This document shows positions 1-9,000 of a stretch of DNA of 25,294 nucleotides, one piece after another (the first letter of the stretch is position 1; each line of letters begins with the position of its first letter). The DNA is from a virus. The position numbers and the translations under genes are program-made. The notes beneath the pieces were generated by a model. It saw only the letters and a list, made by a program, of their open reading frames with translations. It did not search any database and was not told the DNA's origin. The DNA lies in the IMG/VR virus record IMGVR_UViG_3300017755_000095, positions 1 through 25,294 of that record, one strand, 5' to 3'.

Positions 1-3000
1 CTACTCCTGATGTAAGTGCAGCAAATGTTTGTATTAAAGAAGCTTCTGGCCATGAATTTATATACTTTATACCTTTACCTTTTGGGAAAACAAATTTATC
101 ATTAAACCCTGGTTTTCTATAATTATCATAAGCAGTTGTTTTTTCATGTCCATCGTATGTAACAACTGACTCTACATGAATACCTGTACCATCTAATGAT
201 TTAGATTTTATTTTAAACAAACCATTGTAAGGATTGCTTACAAGTGGTTGACCTGATGCTTTGTTTAAACGAACCTTAACGTCTGCACCATTTAATCCTA
301 AGTTTAATAATAAAGCTATTCTTCTATTATCTATAGAATCTATACCAGTAAAGTTTACAACGCCTTTTAAGTTTTCTTTAATAAGTTTCATGTCGCCTTC
401 AAAAGTACTTACCTCAGGGTTTTGAACTTTTTCAAACCAACCATTAACTTTTTTAGACATAGCCTTGCTCATGTAAGGAACCATAGACTTAGCAGAATCT
501 TTAGCACCCCAACCTGTATTTATAAAATCTGTTAACAATAAAAACTCCTGCACTTCTGTTGGTAGCTGTTCAAAGCTTTTTCTATACAACTCTACTTGTT
601 CAGGGAACTCTAAATCTCTTTGTATTTTTTGTAAATCTAAATTTGTTTTATAAAAATTCACAGGCATTGGTGTACCATTAGCATTTGTCATTAAAGCTAA
701 ATTACTTGTATATGTTAATATACCATCTTCACCAAACCATTTACTACCTTCGTATTCTCCTTTTCTTACACCTTCTATTATTCTGTTAGTGACTAAACTT
801 GTAAGTAAGTGCATTTTTTTAATAGGACCATACGTTTGAAACTCGCTCATAGGTATACCATCAGCGATATTAAATTTATCAAACAAGTAATTCATCCTAT
901 CATTTATATTGTAACCTGAATGAAGTAAAACTCTAGATAAATACAAAGACTTAACTATCTTGTCATTTAACTCTATGTTATCAGCAAGTTCATGTGGCCC
1001 TTGTTTATATAAAGATATTAATGTATCGTCTACCATATCTTCAGCTTTCAGAATTTCTGTATTAAAAATTCCTTTATCTTCTCCTGTAAATCCAGAATCT
1101 ATACTATCTATTACACCTTGACCTATTATACCTGCTCCATATCCACTACTTAACTCTGGACTTTCTTCTAAATTTTGAGTTATTAAAGTTTCATTAACTC
1201 TACGATGTCTAGAAAAAACAGGATGATTTGTTCCTACATTTTTAAGTATGTCTTGTTGTCTTTCTAATGCTTCTACGGCTGTTCTATGTTCTATTAAAGA
1301 ACCAATAGGGTTTGCGCTAAATTTTTTATCTAAACCTACAAATAAACTTAAATCTAATATGTCTTGACTTATTTGTTTAGTTGCATAATAAAATATAATT
1401 GTTTCATCAGACTTACCATCTATTTTAGATAAGTCAAATACAATTCTACCTTCTTTACTAAACACAGCGCCTATAAGCTCGCTTGTAGATAATGCTGGAG
1501 TTGTTTTTACATTAAATTTTTTAGAATAAAGTTTTCGAATAGCTGAATCTGTCTCTTCTGCTAATTCTTTTCCTGTATAATTAGCATATTGCTGGAAGTT
1601 AGCCTTCTTTAAAAACACAGATATATCAGCTGGCTTCATTCCGTATTTAATTAAAGAAATAAACTGGCTTGCTGTTTCTTTTACAAACTGAAACTTTGCT
1701 CTGTTACCGTATTTACCATCATCTAAAACTAAGTTTAAATAATTACATAACTCATAGAATGTTCCTGTCCCGTCTTTTTCTATTTTATTAGACAGGTTTT
1801 CATATTGTTTATTGTTATGTTTAATTGCAATAGGTTCGTTAGCAAAATACAAACTTGGATTACCCTGCGCTATATAATTATATGTAAGGTTTTGTGCGGC
1901 TATATTACTAATCATAGGCACATTACCTTTACTTGTTTCAAAAGTTTGCTGTGCACCCAAAATAGTAAAGTCATTAGATATATCTGAACTACCTTTTTTG
2001 TCACCAAACAATGCTTGATTAGTAGGCTCTGCAATGTTTTTTTCAAATTCAATTATTTGAGCAAGCATGTTTACAGTTTCAGGCATTGAATACAAGTCTA
2101 TAATAGATTGTACTATATCGTTTTTTGCTTGTTGTAATGGCGATAAGTCTTTACCTTTATCTAATACGTTAAGGTGTAACATATCACCATCAAGGTCAGA
2201 GCCAATAATTTCAGAAGTTTTTGCACTTACTGCTATTGTGTTACCTGGTTTAGGTGATACACCTTTTACTTTTAACACTATAGTAGAACCTGCTGATGAA
2301 GCTGGTATACGTGTAGCCACAAATAAATCTCCTTCTTTAACATTAAGCTCTCTAGCCATATGTTTAGAAATAATAGCTTCTGCATGTTCAACAACCATTT
2401 TACCATCAACTTCTTTTACACTTAATGGTTTTAATGTGTTATCATTTTCTATTAATTTATTACCATCGAATTCATGACCTTGTATAATATCAGATTCTTG
2501 TAAAGACAATGTTCCCATTGTTCTTAATTTAAAACCTTTTTTTCTTATTTTAGAGTTAGCTAATTCTATAGCCCTATCTCGCATTACTTGCAATGCTGTT
2601 TTACCTTCAGAGAACATTACTCTCTGTATAATAGGCATTGATGATGAATTTAAATCTTGTTTAGCTAAATCTTCAAAAGACACTCCTTCAAGCTCTTGTT
2701 CAAATTGCAAGTTTAACGCAGTTGCGTATGCTTTCATAACCTTCATAGAGGCTTGTCTTACAGGCGCGCTCCAATGGTCTAAAAACACACTTATATTAGA
2801 CACACCTTGTTTAGCTACAGTAGATGTTACCGCTTCTTTATCTAATTCATTTTGTACCCCTATAAATCTACCATCAAATCCTCTTATATCATTAGCTATA
2901 TCGTATGACCACTTATCCATTTCAAGATTTATATCAAATTCTTTGTCTTGAAATTGGTCTAAAGTAAACGTATTAACACCTGTAATTTTTCCTTTTTTCA

Positions 3001-6000
3001 CAGCTTCGCCATCATAAGCAATAACTCTGTGGTCATTAAGACCCATTTGTTCATAGAATTTTTCTCTTGATTTTAATACTCTATACACACCAGCTAAAGG
3101 ACCTTTTACTTTATTGTTTAATACAATAGTGTGTCCTTTGAAATAAAACTGACTAGAATTACTACCTGATAAAGATGCTATTCTTTTGTTGTCTATATTT
3201 CTACCAAACCCTACAAGCTTATAAGAACCCTTAACATCAGATAAACCACCTTGTGTATCTAATATTTTATTTGCTTCTTCCATAGTAATGTACGAAGCAG
3301 AGTCAGCCATTTTAGGTGTTAATTCTACTTCTTTAAGCTTACCTGTTTCGTAATCTATTACTTGTACTTTTTGTACTTGGTCTTCTAACCCTATAACTGG
3401 GTCTTCAAATATGATAGGTTCAACTCTATATCCTTTATAAGAAGAATCATGTGGTGCTATAAAGCCTGTTGCTCTTTTGTTTTTATCATTAAAGCTTCCT
3501 TCTTCACCAGCAAAAGAATGTAAATCTTGTATATAGAATTTGTTAATAGAATAGTTAATAGAAGCTAAAGCAGCTTCTTCATCCGTATTCATTTCAGCTA
3601 TCATTCTAGCATGAGTTTCTACATTAGTCCAATCATAAATTTTACCATCTATAGTTTGCTCAAAAGCTTTAGTAGATAATAAATTCATTTGACCTTTACC
3701 TCTAGCCTTTTCTTTACCATATCCTTTTATTTCATATGGTGTTTCAAATAAATTATTTTTTCTTACTAAATAATCTATCATTTCTTGACTAGCTACGTCA
3801 AACAAATTAAAGTCTGAATCACTATTGTGATTTTCTATAAGTTGTCTCGTCTGAGCTTCATGATAATCTCTTACGAAATCTAACTGTGCTTGTATAGCTT
3901 TATTGCTTTTTAACCAATCAGTTATAAATTCTGTTTTAAGGTTTTTTAATAACTGTAATTGATTGTTATATTCTTTTTCGTCTGTTATACTATTTAGTTT
4001 GCTTTTAACATCTTCATACAAAGCATATTTTTCTGGCTTTTGTTTCTTAATTTTTTTATTTAAGAAATTTGTATATGATGATTTATGTTTAGCTTGTACA
4101 TTTACTTTTACGTAATATCTTCTAGACTTATCAGAGTAATCACGAACGACTTGTAAATATGTACCACCAGATTTCATAGCAGTCATTATAGCGTTTATAT
4201 CACTTTGAGTTACTTCTGATGCAAGTATGTTATCTCTATCTGATGCTGTTACTTCGCTACCATCTAAAGAACGGTAATCTAAAGTAAAAGTACCGTCTGC
4301 CATAGCTTGTGCGTATGGGTTAGTAATACTACCAGCATTAAATAAATTAGCAAATCCGTCAGGGTCGTTTTCTAAATACTCTTCTAATGACTCTTTATTA
4401 TATTCTAAGAAATATTTACGTGTTGTTTTATTTAAGGATTTACCTTCTTGAGTAATAATAGTTGACATATAGCCTTTATCATGCTCCGCATTGTATGTAG
4501 CTATAACGGCTTTTGCAACATCTCTATGTCCTCTTAACTCATTGAATACAGTATGGTTTAAAGCTTTTTGTCCTTCTTTAGGTGTTTTACCTGGGTACAT
4601 AGACATAGAACTTCTATTTGTTTTTGTCCAAGTTTTTTTAACTCTACGATAAATAAGTTCTTTACCAGCTTCTAGTTGTTTTTTATCTAAACCAAACATT
4701 TCTAACGCTTCATCTAAAGAACTTACATTTAAGTCTTTTAATAATTCGTTTATTTGTTTATCAGTAGACAAAGGATTTATTTCTACATAAGCAGTAACAT
4801 TATCATTTCTTAAGTATTCAGATAACTTAATGCTTTTATCGACAAACGTTAATGTGGGCTCTAAAGACAGCTCTTCTACATACTGAACATTTCTTTCTAA
4901 TTCTAAAGGAAACTTTTCTGTGTTATTATACGCATCTTCTAATCTATTAAAGAATTCATCTTCTAATTCTTTTAACTGCTCACGTGTTATATTTAGTTTA
5001 GAGCCACCTATTACAGCAGGTCTGTTTCTAAATACAGCACCAAATACATTTAACACAGCATCATTCTTTGCAGCTTCTAAGCTCATTCTATTTTTCCATT
5101 CATTACCTTGTGGGAATTGAATAGAAATAGATTCCCAAAACATTTCTTTTAATCTACCTTTATTGAAGTATTCACGTAGAGTAAAGTTTTGTCCTGATTT
5201 TTCATCATGAACTCTGTATTCATCTAAAGCTTTAGTATTGAAAGAATATACTTTATTGTTTCCATCGCTACCTAAAGGCAAGAAATAAGTGTTAATTACT
5301 TGTATTAAGTCTGTGTCATTAGTAATATCAGACCATATTATATTAGCTATATCTTGAGAATATTTCATTCTCTTTTGATATTGGTCGACTGCTCGTTGTT
5401 GCCATGCGTGTGTTGCACCTTCATATTGCCAAGCTGACAACATGTGTAAATTAGTCTTAGACGTTCTTCCTGGTATAGAAAACTCATTGTCTAACATCAA
5501 CACATCTTCGAGAAGATTTGTTACCCTTCTCATGCTTTGTATAGAAGATGCATTTCTATGACCATCTTGCGTAAGCAAAATACTTTTCTCTATAGTCATA
5601 GAGTTCATTTGGTTATATAAACCAGCCAGTATAGTACCATAAGCAATACCTGCACCTCTCGATGTTAATGGAGAATAAAATGGTATTATATCTAACTCTT
5701 GTGTTAAGAACGCAAAGAAGTTAGATAAATGCATCTCTTCTTCAGTTACTACAGCTTTTTCTGACAGTTCGATTAAATCCCATGCAGCCTCTATAAAGTC
5801 ATCTTTAGTCTTGTACTGATGTACATAATCAATTAAATATGTAAGTAATCTATCTTTAGATATTGGCTCGCCATCCATAGTAAATGACTCGCGACGTAAA
5901 TGAAACTCTATTGCATCTCTAAGTCTATTAGATATTTGTCTAGGGTTTTCATCTAAAAGCATAGAGAATACTGCATCATCATCTGCATTTAACTCTGCGC

Positions 6001-9000
6001 CATTTTCATCGTGTGTGCCATATATTTCTTCTGCTTTTTTAAACTTATCTTGTAATCTTTGTAAATCCTCTTTATCAGCTTTATTAATAGCACCTTGCAA
6101 TTTAGGTATTAACTTGTTACGCAACGCTTGTTTATGCTGATTGTATATAGCAGATTTAATCTTCTTACCTCGGTCAAGTAGTATCTCTTTTGTTATTACG
6201 TACTCTGGAGAGTTATAACGATAACCTGTTAGCATTTGACGAACTAATTCTTTATATGCTATGTTAACGCTACTTTTAAGATTTAACTTATCTTCTATAA
6301 AAGCTTTTAACTCATCATCAGATAAATCTTCTTTATTACCTACAAGACTATCAAAACTATTTTTAGCATAGCTTTCAGCTATTTGCATAGAAGCTCCTTC
6401 ATTAGCCTGTAATAAATCAAAAGCTTTTTTAAGAACATCTTTACGCTTAATCAGTATTTTTCGTCTTGCTTCTGCAGAACTTGTAAAGTTTCCGTACTTA
6501 GCTTTATTTTTTCTTATAACCTCGTTTATCTTAGAAAACTGTTCTTCTAAAGTAGGTTGGTTTTTTCTAGTTTTAGATTGGTCGTAAAGCCCTTTAGATA
6601 TAACTTGGAATGCACTTGCTGCTTCTTCTTCTGTTACAGAACCTCTAATTTTATTTTTCCAAGAACTCATGGCATCATTAAAAGTCTTTTTAGCCTGACC
6701 TTTAATAAATATGTCTTGGTTAACAGAGCCGTATAAACCACCAAGTTTAGACAACGCTTCGTCTTGTATGTTTACTTGAGCAGAGTCTTTAAGTTCTTGA
6801 TAACCAGCTTGTTCTAAAATGTCTTTTGAATACTCGTAAAAAGATTTTTGTGCTTCCTCACTTGGCGCTAGTTTATTTTCATACAAATAATCTTCGTATG
6901 TAGTAATTACACTAAACAAACTTGTTTGTGCAGACCTTTGTTGTATTCTTTTTAATATTTCAAGACCTTCTCTTTGTGTAATGTATTTTACTTTTCCAGT
7001 TCCATCTGGCACAGCATAAAGAATGTGTTCTTGATACTGTAGTTTAGTTATCTTATAAACAGGCTGTTTTACGACAGCTCTCATCATTTTTTTAACTTCA
7101 GGTAGATGACCATAAAGCTTTCTAAATATATGGAAGTTCTCGTGAAATATAGCTTCCTCTGGTGCTTCAGTAGCAGCATTAGGATTCACGAACACACCAA
7201 GACCCATTGCATATGCAGCAGCTTCTTCACCGTGTTCATATATTTCATCTAAGAACTGTATAGATATTAATCCATCAGCAGATTTTTTTGCATATAAATT
7301 GGCTAGTGTTATATCAGAACCACCACCCATTTTAATTGCTCTTCTGACTTTTCTTCTATGTGCTGCAGCTTCTACAACATCTAATATTTTAATAGCTTTT
7401 TCTTTACTAAAGAATGCTTTAAGAACTTTAACAGTAGCGTCTTTTACTAAAGATGCGCTTGCTTTTATATTAGAAGGTTTCAGATAATCAGGTAATTTAA
7501 TTTTCTTTTTTTCTTCAGGCGTCTGCTCTTTATCATCTTCTGTAACTTCTTCGTCTTTACCTTCTACTGTTTCTTCTTCTATTTTTTGTTCTTTTTCTTG
7601 CTGCTCTTTAATTTCTTTATCTACCTCATCAATAGCTTCATCTATTCTATCAGTTTTTTGTTCAACTGTACCGTCTTCATTTACAGTTATAATACTAACA
7701 GAACCATCTTTCTTATCTTCTTTTATAAATACAAATTTACCATCAACAGACTGTGCTTTGTCTAATTCATGGCCTTCCATTTTCTTACCTACTTTTTCTT
7801 CTGCTTTAGTATAAGCGTCATTTACAGACTGAGCTTCTTTTTCAGCTTTATAAAATTCTTTTGATAATTCATCTTCATCTATAATAGCTTGTTCTTCTTC
7901 AGTTAATTCAGTCCCCTCTTTTTCTTTTGCAATTAACTCTTTTATTTTAGGAGCTTTTTCGCTAACAAACTTTTTAGTTTTTTCACGAGACTCAGCATTG
8001 TCGTATATCTCTGTAATCTTATCTTTAGTAGCTTTCATTAAGTCTTTTTGAGCTTGCATAGATGATTCAGCTAAAGCTCTAAGACCTTTAATTTCTCTAT
8101 TACCTACTCTTTTACTTAAACTACCGTCTTCCATTGCAGCTTCATAAGTTGCAATTTGAGATTCAATATCTTCTTTTTGTTGTTCTAGTCTACGTTTACT
8201 TGTATTATACAACCAAGCATTACTTACAAGCTCAGTCTTACCCATATTGTCTAAGTTATGGGTAGGCTTACCTTCCATAGCTTGCTGTACTTCACTTATA
8301 GTTTCTGTGTATATTTTGTGCTGCTCTTCTGTAATACGACCTGTTTCTAATTGTTGTTGTAAAAAGTCTAATACTACTTTTTCATCACCCTCCTTAACTG
8401 CGTTCATAGCTAAGTTATACGCAGCAGAATCTTTCATTAAATTAGTTGCTTCAGTAGCGTCTAACGTTTCAGTAACTTCTTCTTCTACAATTTGGTCTTT
8501 TCCGTCTTTACCTTTTACTGTTTTTTTAACCTTACGCTTAACAGTATAATTACCGCTATCTAAATCTTTTGTGAAAGAACTAAGGTATTCATGTGATTCA
8601 TTTCTATTATCTATAGACTTTTGTAAAGCAACTCTGTTTTCTGAAGCTGTTCTAATAGTATTAGATGCTCCAGACATAAGTAAGCTTGTAGCAAATGACA
8701 ATACTCTTGTTGGTCTTTGTTCGTCTGCTAAAAAGAAATCTAAATAACCAGGAAAGTCTTGACCTTTTTCATCTGCTATTCTTCTTTGCACTGACCAATC
8801 TTGGTACACTTCTTGAAACTGTTCTACAACCCCATCGGTAATACCTTGAGCTGCACCCATACCTATAGCCTTAAAAGCTTGTTTAATTGGTTCTTTAATT
8901 CCTGGTGCTTTTAATGCTGCAGCTCCTGTTTTTTGTGCTGCTTTACCAGCCACACCCATTACAGATTTAGCTGCGCTTGTTCCTGCAAATTGTGCACCTA

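Noticed and set aside
2067-2477. Plus-strand frame of 136 codons
   Set aside because: Lies antisense to the polymerase active-site region, whose minus frame carries recognisable motifs. The plus translation is low in charged residues and has no motif.
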